Assembly (NCBI GenBank): GCA_964415245.1
Contig: CAYQAJ010000247.1
Span: 1-7,574 of the forward strand
Source of the DNA: CAYQAJ01 sp964415245
GTDB taxonomy: Bacteria > Planctomycetota > Planctomycetia > Pirellulales > Pirellulaceae
DNA: 7,574 bases
Reading direction: 5' to 3'
The notes beneath the pieces are model-generated. The model did no database searches and had not been told where the DNA came from. It saw nothing but the letters and a program-made list of their open reading frames with translations. Position 1 is the stretch's first letter; each line of letters starts with the position of its first letter. Positions 1 to 4,931 of the stretch are shown here, piece after piece. The position numbers were made by a program, and so were the translations under genes.

Positions 1-45
1 GCGTTTACTGCACGCCGCTTGAATACTGCGCAAGTGCCATTCGTT

Positions 46-110
46 CCTGACACCTTTGTTTGGCCACCTTTGTTGGGCCCTTTTGTTTGGCCTGACATCT
101 TCGTTTGGCC
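46..110. repeat. Degenerate short direct-repeat array
   Basis: A 20-base unit at 46-65 (CCTGACACCTTTGTTTGGCC) recurs at 91-110 with two substitutions (18/20 identical). Between the two lie further partial copies of the core TTTGTTTGGCC, at about 67-79 (one mismatch) and 80-92. The core spacings are 14, 13 and 18 bases, so this is a decayed or irregular array, not a clean tandem repeat. No gene on either strand convincingly covers it. TTCCTGACACC at 44-54 resembles short motifs that I associate with dispersed palindromic repeats in planctomycetes and other bacteria; that link is from memory. The rest of 1-162 shows nothing I can name. Confidence 0.6.
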
Positions 111-162
111 CGATCCGGCGTTTCCCCACACGGTTGCGCAGCGCTTCGTACTTTCGCGATGC

Positions 163-600
163 TTACAGCGACTCCGGCAGCAGCCGAAACGGTTTGCCGC
201 GCTTGGTTCGGAGGACGGAGAAATCGCGGCGGTCGAGGGTGAAGATGGCGCCGATCTTCTCGCGCTCGGCGAGGTGGACCAGGGCCAGGTCGGTGAGTTG
301 CGGCCGCAGGCTGCGATACTTGCGCGCCATTTCGGCAATCGAATCGAGCGACTCTTCAGTGAGAGGCAGCACCCGGTATACGCCGGTTCGCGGACCTGCA
401 TACAATCTGTCGAGCGCGCGGGGGAGATCACGCAGCAGCCAGGCCGCCTCAGTCAGAACGGGCCAGCAGGTCCAAAGCGGCGGGCGAATCGTGCGCAGGG
501 TCTGTGTGCACACTCGATGGTGGATGTCGTTTCGCCGCAGCAGTGCCACCAGAGGGCCGGTATCCACGAGCACGCGCGCTTCGAGCGGCGTTTCACTCAC
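163..600 (-). CDS. vapC: PIN-domain toxin of VapBC type (putative ribonuclease)
   Basis: This 145-residue protein has the length and layout of a VapC toxin. PIN-domain toxins are Mg2+-dependent endoribonucleases that usually cut tRNA or rRNA and are held inactive by the antitoxin encoded upstream. The expected acidic residues are visible: D13 in VDTGPLVALL, E51 in TEAAWLL, D104 in LTDLALVHLAE, and D123 or D126 in TLDRRDF. No signal peptide or membrane segment is seen. The start is GTG at 600, supported by AAGGA (608-612) seven bases upstream, and it overlaps the antitoxin stop by eight bases (GTGAGTGA), so the two are very probably co-transcribed and translationally coupled. Family assignment is strong; the RNA target cannot be read from sequence, and vapC is used in the broad PIN-toxin sense. 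Confidence 0.88.
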   Translation of the reverse strand: MSETPLEARVLVDTGPLVALLRRNDIHHRVCTQTLRTIRPPLWTCWPVLTEAAWLLRDLPRALDRLYAGPRTGVYRVLPLTEESLDSIAEMARKYRSLRPQLTDLALVHLAEREKIGAIFTLDRRDFSVLRTKRGKPFRLLPESL

Positions 601-844
601 GGCCGAATCCTTTGAAGTGCGCCGGGTTCACGCTCAAGTCGTCGGCGCCGCCTTCGACGCAACCGAGGAAGCCGGCCTCCTTGGCTACATCGTAGCAACT
701 CGGCGCCCCTTGCTGACGTTCGCAGTAGTCCGCGAGCGCCTCCCGGGCCAGTTCCGACTCCGTGCGCCCCGTTTGACGGGCCAGGGCATCGAGTTGCTCT
801 TGCAGCGGCTTCGGCAGCCGGATCGTCAATCGCTCGGACGGCAT
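593..844 (-). CDS. vapB: Ribbon-helix-helix antitoxin of VapB type
   Basis: An 83-residue protein whose N-terminus (residues 1-45, with SERLTIRLPKPLQEQLDAL and TGRTESELAREAL) reads as a CopG/Arc-type ribbon-helix-helix DNA-binding domain: one beta strand, then two helices. The C-terminal part (about 50-83, with DDLSVNPAHFKGFGRE) is the kind of extended tail by which such antitoxins wrap and block a PIN toxin. The ATG at 844 is chosen because AGGAG (852-856) lies seven bases upstream. In-frame starts at 865 and 907 would place the start at or upstream of the predicted -10 box, and the extra residues do not look conserved. It is first in a two-gene operon with the PIN toxin, and the protein or the toxin-antitoxin complex is expected to repress its own promoter. 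Binding to the palindromes upstream is an inference. Confidence 0.87.
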   Translation of the reverse strand: MPSERLTIRLPKPLQEQLDALARQTGRTESELAREALADYCERQQGAPSCYDVAKEAGFLGCVEGGADDLSVNPAHFKGFGRE

Positions 845-851
845 GGTGTTG

Positions 852-856
852 CTCCT
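852..856 (-). promoter_or_regulatory. Shine-Dalgarno AGGAG deciding the antitoxin start
   Basis: AGGAG on the minus strand lies seven bases before the ATG at 844. It fixes the antitoxin start there, rather than at the in-frame ATG at 865 or the longer start at 907. Confidence 0.7.
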
Positions 857-886
857 GTCTGACATTTTAGCACGCCTGTCCGACAG
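854..886. promoter_or_regulatory. Paired palindromic operator candidate for the antitoxin
   Basis: CCTGTCTGACA (854-864) and CCTGTCCGACA (875-885) differ at one position and are offset by exactly 21 bp, two turns of B-DNA. Each contains the palindrome TGTC-n-GACA (856-864 and 877-885); the second extends to 11 bp, CTGTCCGACAG (876-886). One site fills the -35/-10 spacer and the other covers the expected transcription start, with the -10 box between them. Ribbon-helix-helix repressors typically bind as dimers to short repeated sites on one face of the helix, so this fits autoregulation by the downstream antitoxin. The repeats are seen directly; the binding is inferred. Confidence 0.6.
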
Positions 887-892
887 CGGCAA
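864..892 (-). promoter_or_regulatory. Predicted sigma70-type promoter of the vapBC operon
   Basis: On the minus strand, TTGCCG (887-892; 4/6 match to TTGACA) is followed after exactly 17 bases by TAAAAT (864-869; 5/6 match to TATAAT). Transcription would begin near 857, giving a leader of about 13 bases that starts at the Shine-Dalgarno. The spacer holds an 11-bp palindrome, and a sister palindrome overlaps the expected start point. Planctomycete promoters are poorly characterised, so the match is suggestive only. Confidence 0.5.
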
Positions 893-914
893 GCTATGGC
901 TGGCCACCGGTGGA

Positions 915-944
915 TTGGACTAAAATGGCTGGGCAAGGTCAAAT
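915..944 (+). promoter_or_regulatory. Weak candidate promoter for the plus-strand DUF1501 gene
   Basis: TTGGAC (915-920) is followed after 18 bases by TCAAAT (939-944; 4/6 to the -10 consensus) in the 152-base divergent gap between the antitoxin and DUF1501 starts. Transcription would begin about 45 bases before the ATG at 997. The match is weak and could be chance. Confidence 0.22.
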
Positions 945-996
945 TACTCGATTGTTCGGAAGACGGTGCCGTTTCGGCAGATTCGCATACGAGCCA

Positions 997-2502
997 ATGA
1001 CAACGAACACCCCTCACAACGACCCCCACTCCGGCAACCGACACCATCCGCCCTGCAACTGGGGTCGATACGGCTCGATCTGGAATCGACGCGCATTTCT
1101 GCAGACCAGCGGCGCCGGATTCGCGTCGCTTGCGCTGAACTATTTGTTGTCGCGCGATGGGCTGTTGGCCGGAGATGCCCCGCCGGCCAGCGCGCGGCAG
1201 AATCCGCTGGCGGTTCGCGAGCCGCACTTCGCCGCCAAGGCCAAGAGCGTAATCTTCGTGTTCTGCTACGGCGGGCCGAGCCACGTCGATTTGTTCGACC
1301 CCAAGCCGGCGCTCGAAGAGTGGCACGGCAAGCCGATTCCCGTGTTCAACCGCGAGGACGCCTTCTTCGGCGACACCAAGAACACCGCCTTCAAAAGTCC
1401 GTACAAGTTCGCCAAATACGGCCAGTCGGGCATCGACATCTCCGAAAAGTTTCCCGAGATCGCCAAGGTGGCCGACGAGCTGTGCGTCATCCGTTCGATG
1501 CACTGCCAATCGAACAACCACGCCCCCGCCCTGTTCCAGATGAACACCGGCTTCATCCTGCCCGGGCGGCCGAGCATGGGGTCGTGGATCACGTACGGCC
1601 TGGGCTCGGAAACCGATCAGTTGCCTGCCTTCGTTGTCATGTGGGACCACCGCGGCGGCCCGATCGGCGGCGCGCAGAACTGGACGGCTGGCTTTTTGCC
1701 TGCCGCGTTCCAGGGCACCCCCTTTCGTAGCAACGGCGACCCCATCGTCGACCTCAAACCACCCGACGGTATCAGCCCCGAGCGGCAGAAGGCGCGGCTG
1801 GCGATGTTGGCCCGGGTGAACGAAGACCACCTTCGCCGCAACCCGGCCGAAGCCGACCTGGCCGCGCGCATTGCCAGCTACGAGTTGGCTTACCGCATGC
1901 AGATGACCGCGCCCGAGGCAGTCGACATCGACCAGGAGCCGGACACCGTTCACTCGCTGTACGGGCTCGATAACCCGACCACGGCATACTTCGGGCGGCA
2001 GTGCTTGCTCGCGCGGCGGCTGGTGGAGCGGGGAGTGCGGTTCGTGCAGCTTTATTCCGGCGGCGGACACCAGCAGGAAAGCTGGGACGCTCACTTCGGC
2101 CTCACCGCCAACCACGACGTGCACTGCCCCGAGATCGACCGGCCCGTGTATGGGCTCATCACCGATCTGAAGGAGCGGGGCCTGTTGGATTCGACGCTCA
2201 TCATTTGGGGCGGCGAGTTCGGCCGCATGCCCACCAACCAGGGCTCGGTGGGTCGCGACCACAACCCGCGCGGCTTCACCATGTGGCTGGCGGGCGGCGG
2301 CATCAAGGGCGGCACGATGTACGGCGCGACCGACGAGTTCGGCTACGCGGCCGTCGAGAATCCCGTCCCGCTCCCCGACTTGCACGCCACCTGCCTGCAC
2401 CTGTTGGGGCTGGACCACAAGAAGCTCACGTTCCAACACATGGGCCGCGACATGCGGCTGACCGACGTGAGCGGCACGGTGCTGACCGAGCTGTTGGCGT
2501 AG
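997..2502 (+). CDS. DUF1501 family protein, Tat-exported (solitary copy)
   Basis: A 501-residue protein of the DUF1501 family (PF07394), placed by Pfam in the alkaline phosphatase/sulfatase-like clan; no reaction is established. The N-terminus carries a twin-arginine signal, NRRAFLQTSGAGFASLAL (R31-R32), so export to the periplasm is likely. Family landmarks follow: GGPSHVDLFDPKP (92-104, candidate metal site with H96, D98 and D101), GSWITYGLG, an SWDAH motif, GGEFGRMP (405-412) and GRDHNP (419-424), ending in the usual DLHAT..LHLLGLDHKKLT region. The start at 997 puts the Tat signal near the N-terminus; the frame is open further upstream (GTG 910, ATG 925), but those residues do not look like family sequence, and the ribosome site at 997 is weak. 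Unlike most planctomycete copies, no DUF1549/DUF1553 gene adjoins it on its strand. It is clearly paralogous to the gene at 3467-4918 but of a different subtype. Confidence 0.9.
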   Translation: MTTNTPHNDPHSGNRHHPPCNWGRYGSIWNRRAFLQTSGAGFASLALNYLLSRDGLLAGDAPPASARQNPLAVREPHFAAKAKSVIFVFCYGGPSHVDLFDPKPALEEWHGKPIPVFNREDAFFGDTKNTAFKSPYKFAKYGQSGIDISEKFPEIAKVADELCVIRSMHCQSNNHAPALFQMNTGFILPGRPSMGSWITYGLGSETDQLPAFVVMWDHRGGPIGGAQNWTAGFLPAAFQGTPFRSNGDPIVDLKPPDGISPERQKARLAMLARVNEDHLRRNPAEADLAARIASYELAYRMQMTAPEAVDIDQEPDTVHSLYGLDNPTTAYFGRQCLLARRLVERGVRFVQLYSGGGHQQESWDAHFGLTANHDVHCPEIDRPVYGLITDLKERGLLDSTLIIWGGEFGRMPTNQGSVGRDHNPRGFTMWLAGGGIKGGTMYGATDEFGYAAVENPVPLPDLHATCLHLLGLDHKKLTFQHMGRDMRLTDVSGTVLTELLA

Positions 2503-2525
2503 GGGCGGCGCTTGCGGGCGATTAC

Positions 2526-2555
2526 AAGCTGTCAGCGGTCAGCTTTCAGCCGTCA
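2526..2555 (+). repeat. Left copy of a 30-bp inverted repeat around DUF4160-DUF2442
   Basis: This block begins AAGCTGTCAGCGGTCAGCTT and is the inverted counterpart of 3390-3419, with 26 of 30 positions identical and no gaps. It lies 23 bases after the stop of the DUF1501 gene. Internally it can form a small hairpin: AAGCTG (2526-2531) pairs with CAGCTT (2540-2545). It is built from GTCAGC-like words, a composition also seen in dispersed intergenic repeats of other genomes, so it may be a dispersed element and not a true mobile-element end. The rest of the 223-base gap 2503-2725 shows nothing I can name. Confidence 0.65.
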
Positions 2556-2725
2556 ACTCTGAGCCGTAGGCGCGAAAGGCACTGCGAGTGGTCGTCGGTT
2601 CGAGGATTTTTGGTTGCCGTTCCCCCATTACATCGGGGCATCGAAAAGAATGCGGCCGCAATTCGCCGCATCCGACTGGAATCGGGTGTGTCGCTCACGT
2701 AACAATTACCTGACGGGGCGCGCGC

Positions 2726-3031
2726 ATGCCCGAGATCAGTCGCTTTTTCGGCATTTCCATACGCATGTATTTCGACGACCATGCCCCGCCCCACTTTCAC
2801 GCGATCTATGCCGGTTCGGAGATCGAGGTCGGGATCGACCCACTTACAGTGCTTCGCGGGCGGTTTCCTCGACGAGCATTGGGTATGGTGTTGGAGTGGG
2901 CGGCCGAGCATCAGCAGGAACTGCTCGATAACTGGCGGCGGCTACACAACGACGAAGTGCCCGAGCCGATCGCTCCTCTGCAATGGGGACTGGTAACATG
3001 TTTCCGCGAGTTGCACGTGTCCGGCACGTGA
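2726..3031 (+). CDS. DUF4160 family protein
   Basis: A 101-residue protein that matches the DUF4160 family over its whole length. It opens with the family signature MPEISRFFGISIRMYFDDH, followed by the histidine cluster H19-A-P-P-H23-F-H25, then a strand-rich middle and the helical ALGMVLEWAAEHQQELLDNW segment (about 51-70). No signal peptide or membrane segment is present, so it is probably cytoplasmic. The function is unknown; the conserved histidines suggest a metal or catalytic site, but that is inference. The start has GGGG (2714-2717) eight bases upstream. The gene overlaps the next one, DUF2442, by 34 bases in a different frame. These two families are often adjacent in bacteria, as small two-gene cassettes resembling toxin-antitoxin operons, but I know of no proof for that role. 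Confidence 0.85.
   Translation: MPEISRFFGISIRMYFDDHAPPHFHAIYAGSEIEVGIDPLTVLRGRFPRRALGMVLEWAAEHQQELLDNWRRLHNDEVPEPIAPLQWGLVTCFRELHVSGT
2985..2989 (+). promoter_or_regulatory. Shine-Dalgarno GGGGA inside the DUF4160 gene
   Basis: GGGGA lies eight bases before the ATG at 2998 and within the end of the upstream gene. It favours 2998 over the in-frame ATG at 2983 as the start of the DUF2442 protein. Confidence 0.5.
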
Positions 3032-3282
3032 AGGACTTCGAGATCGAGATCGGCTTTACGGATGGCACGGTCGCCACACTCGACTTTGCCGGGCGCATTC
3101 GTGGGCGGGGCGGAGTGTTTGAGCCGCTGCAGAGCGTCGAGTATTTCGCCAAGGTGATGGTCGATCCCGAAGCGGGAACCCTTGTCTGGCCCAACGGCGT
3201 CGACTTCTGCCCCGACGTGCTATACGCCGAGGCCACTGGCCGGAATATCGCCGAGCTGGGAAACGAACTGGAAGTCCCCTGA
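2998..3282 (+). CDS. DUF2442 family protein
   Basis: A 94-residue protein of the DUF2442 family (PF10387). It starts MFPRVARVRHVKDFEIEIGF, has the expected central strand region FTDGTVATLDF (20-30), then GVFEPLQSVEYFAKVMVD (39-56), and ends with the most conserved stretch of the family, GTLVWPNGVDFCPDVLYAEA (60-79). No signal peptide is seen. The function is unknown. It overlaps the DUF4160 gene by 34 bases, so the two are co-transcribed and probably translationally coupled. An ATG five codons earlier (2983) is possible, but the ribosome site and the family's usual M-[YFH]-P-R-V opening favour 2998. By analogy with small overlapping pairs, one could be partner or antitoxin to the other; which is which cannot be told here. 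Confidence 0.85.
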   Translation: MFPRVARVRHVKDFEIEIGFTDGTVATLDFAGRIRGRGGVFEPLQSVEYFAKVMVDPEAGTLVWPNGVDFCPDVLYAEATGRNIAELGNELEVP

Positions 3283-3344
3283 ATCTTCGCGATTCGTTCA
3301 TTACTTGCTCGCGACGTCCGCAAGGGAGCAGCAGGCATCAGCCG

Positions 3345-3369
3345 GTTGGTCAACCGACCGCTGACCAAC
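3345..3369. repeat. Intergenic hairpin with 8-bp perfect arms
   Basis: GTTGGTCA (3345-3352) and TGACCAAC (3362-3369) are perfect inverted arms with a nine-base loop. An alternative fold, CGGTTG (3343-3348) with CAACCG (3351-3356), shares the first arm, so the two are mutually exclusive. It lies about 60 bases after the DUF2442 stop and has no following T-run, so it is not a canonical terminator. Confidence 0.45.
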
Positions 3370-3383
3370 GACGGCTGGCAAGG

Positions 3384-3421
3384 AAAAGCTGACGGCCGAT
3401 AGATGACGGCTGACAGCTTTT
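3384..3421. terminator. Candidate bidirectional terminator and right copy of the 30-bp inverted repeat
   Basis: AAAAGCTG (3384-3391) and CAGCTTTT (3414-3421) are perfect 8-bp arms around a 22-base interior, with a T-run at the 3' arm on either strand. The hairpin sits between two convergent genes, DUF2442 (ending 3282) and DUF1501 (ending 3467), where a shared terminator would be expected. Bases 3390-3419 are also the inverted copy of 2526-2555 (26/30). The long interior and short T-run make terminator activity uncertain; the repeat itself is clear. Confidence 0.4.
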
Positions 3422-3430
3422 GGCCGTTGG

Positions 3431-3450
3431 ATTCCCGCCTGCCCGGGAAC
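3431..3450. repeat. Short palindromic dispersed-type repeat, ATTCCC-N8-GGGAA
   Basis: TTCCCG (3432-3437) and CGGGAA (3444-3449) are perfect arms around CCTGCC. The context GGATTCCCGCCTGCCCGGGA closely resembles a widespread family of intergenic palindromes of the form ATTCCC-N8-GGGAAT, best known as dRS3 in Neisseria. It lies 17 bases from the end of the minus-strand DUF1501 gene. Similar words occur independently in many genomes, so relationship by descent is not implied. Confidence 0.5.
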
Positions 3451-3466
3451 GACGAGGTGGCTGCCG

Positions 3467-4918
3467 TTAGGCCAGAATCTCCTTCACCACATGCCCGTGC
3501 ACGTTCGTTAGCCGGCGCCCGATGCCGTTGTGGTAGAACGTGAGCTTCGTGTGGTCGATGCCCAGTAGGTGCAGCACCGTGGCGTGCAGGTCGTACGTGG
3601 TGACGACGTTTTCGACCGAGGAGTAGCCGATGGCGTCGGTGGCGCCGTAGGCGATTCCGCCTTTGAGCCCGCCGCCGGCAAGGACGTTGCTGAAGCCGAA
3701 CGGGTGATGGTCGCGCCCGTTGCCCAGCGTGCCGCTATCGGACTGGGCGTATGGCGTGCGGCCGAATTCGGTGCTGATCATGACGACCGTCGTATCGAGT
3801 AGCCCCCGCTGCCGCAGGTCGGCGATGAGGCCCGCGATCGGCCGGTCGACCCGCAGCGCTTCGCCCAGGTGGCTCTTGTAGCCGGTGCCGCGGATATCTT
3901 CGTGGGCGTCCCACGAGACGCCGTCGCCGGTCCAAATTTGCACGAACCGCACGCCGCGCTCGATGAGGCGCCGCGCCGCCAGGCAGTTCTGCCCCACGCC
4001 GCGGCTCTCGTCGCGGTCGAAGCCGTACTGCTTTTGAATGTGCTCCGGTTCGCCGGCCAAATCCATCGCCTCGGGAATTGCCCGCTGCATTCGCGCCGCC
4101 AGCTCGTAGCTGTGGATGCGGGCCACCAGCGGATCGGTCTCGGTTTGCTCGGCCAAGTGCAGCTCGTTCAGCGACTGGAGCAGCGCCAGGCGGTCGCGCT
4201 CGGTGTCTTTGTCGACGCCGCTCGACGGTTCCAGGTCGAGAATCGGCGTGGAGCGGCCGGCATCGACGGGCACTCCCTGGTGCTCGGCGGGCAAGAAACC
4301 GCTGGTCCAGTTGAACGCCCCGCCCGCCGCGTTGGGGATGCCGCGCGAATCGGGCAGCACCACGAAGCTGGGCAGGTCGTCGTTTTCGGTGCCCAGGCCG
4401 TACGACAGCCACGCTCCCATGGCCGGGAAGCCCATCTGCCGAAAGCCGGTGTTGGCCTGGAAGATGCCGGGAATGTGGTTGGCGGTTTCGGCAACCATGG
4501 AGTTGATGACGGTGAGCTCGTCGGCCACTTCGGTAAGCTGCGGGAACAGGTCCGACATCCACAGGCCGCTCTTGCCGCGCTGCTTGAACTCGAAGTGTGA
4601 TTTGTGCAACAGGCCCAGCTTGCCGAAGAACGGGTCGATCTCGCCGAAGCTCTCGGGAATCTCCTTGCCGTGGTACTTTTCGAGCTCAGGCTTGTGGTCG
4701 AACGAGTCGACCTGGCTCAGACCGCCGCCCAGAAAGATGTTGATCACCTGCTTGGCCTTGGCCGGGTGATGCAGACCGGCGAGACCGCGCACTTCGCCCT
4801 CCGCGGCCAGCAGCCGGTTGTCACGAGCCAGAAGCTGCGCCACCGCCATGGCGCCGATACCGAATGCGGCATCACGCAGAAAATCGCGGCGGGTCGAGCA
4901 GTGAGGGCAAGGAGTCAT
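3467..4918 (-). CDS. DUF1501 family protein, Tat-exported (operon copy)
   Basis: A 483-residue DUF1501 protein. It begins with a short C4-P-H-C7 motif and then a twin-arginine signal, TRRDFLRDAAFGIGAMAVAQ (R10-R11), so Tat export is likely. Landmarks: GGGLSQVDSFDHKP (64-77), GAWLSYGLG, VSWDAHEDIRGTG, STEFGRTP (382-389), GRDHHPFGFSNVLAGGG (from 401) and the closing DLHATVLHLLGIDHTKLTFYH. Compared with the plus-strand paralogue, the histidine of GGPSHVDLFD is glutamine (Q69) and the GGEFGR motif reads STEFGR, marking another subfamily. ATG 4918 is preferred over ATG 4924 because GAGGA (4927-4931) is eight bases before it but only two before the other. The gap to the upstream DUF1549/DUF1553 gene is 11 bases, so they form an operon and probably act together; the reaction is unknown. 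Confidence 0.92.
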   Translation of the reverse strand: MTPCPHCSTRRDFLRDAAFGIGAMAVAQLLARDNRLLAAEGEVRGLAGLHHPAKAKQVINIFLGGGLSQVDSFDHKPELEKYHGKEIPESFGEIDPFFGKLGLLHKSHFEFKQRGKSGLWMSDLFPQLTEVADELTVINSMVAETANHIPGIFQANTGFRQMGFPAMGAWLSYGLGTENDDLPSFVVLPDSRGIPNAAGGAFNWTSGFLPAEHQGVPVDAGRSTPILDLEPSSGVDKDTERDRLALLQSLNELHLAEQTETDPLVARIHSYELAARMQRAIPEAMDLAGEPEHIQKQYGFDRDESRGVGQNCLAARRLIERGVRFVQIWTGDGVSWDAHEDIRGTGYKSHLGEALRVDRPIAGLIADLRQRGLLDTTVVMISTEFGRTPYAQSDSGTLGNGRDHHPFGFSNVLAGGGLKGGIAYGATDAIGYSSVENVVTTYDLHATVLHLLGIDHTKLTFYHNGIGRRLTNVHGHVVKEILA

Positions 4919-4926
4919 GACCATAT

Positions 4927-4931
4927 TCCTC
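4927..4931 (-). promoter_or_regulatory. Shine-Dalgarno overlapping the upstream stop codon
   Basis: On the minus strand, TGAGGA contains both the TGA stop of the DUF1549/DUF1553 gene (4930-4932) and the GAGGA ribosome site of the DUF1501 gene, eight bases before ATG 4918. A ribosome terminating on the first gene would sit on the site for the second, which points to translational coupling. Confidence 0.6.

Noticed and set aside
46..110. CRISPR array.
   Set aside because: Repeat units are too short, too degenerate and irregularly spaced (13-18 bases), with no spacers of uniform length.
19..862. Two long plus-strand open frames across the toxin-antitoxin operon.
   Set aside because: They run antisense to clear PIN and ribbon-helix-helix genes and their products resemble no family; the FVWP peptide repeats in one simply translate the DNA repeats at 46-110.
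845..907. Longer antitoxin starting at 907 or 865.
   Set aside because: Those starts lie at or upstream of the predicted -10 box; the ATG at 844 has a good AGGAG and begins just before the ribbon-helix-helix strand.
910..996. N-terminal extension of the plus-strand DUF1501 protein from GTG 910 or ATG 925.
   Set aside because: It would put about 60 residues before the twin-arginine motif, with no family resemblance. ATG 997 is more economical, although the ribosome site there is weak, so this is not excluded.
826..2439. A 537-codon open frame on the minus strand opposite the plus-strand DUF1501 gene.
   Set aside because: The translation is low-complexity, rich in A, V, G, R and H, with no recognisable domain. 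The opposite frame has clear DUF1501 motifs throughout. It is a GC-rich antisense shadow.
2614..2931. Open frame overlapping the DUF4160 gene in another frame, starting in the intergenic region.
   Set aside because: No recognisable family; the overlapping DUF4160 frame matches its family over the full length.
3735..4600. Open frames of over 240 codons on both strands inside the minus-strand DUF1501 gene.
   Set aside because: Arginine- and alanine-rich translations typical of out-of-frame GC-rich DNA; the DUF1501 frame explains the region.
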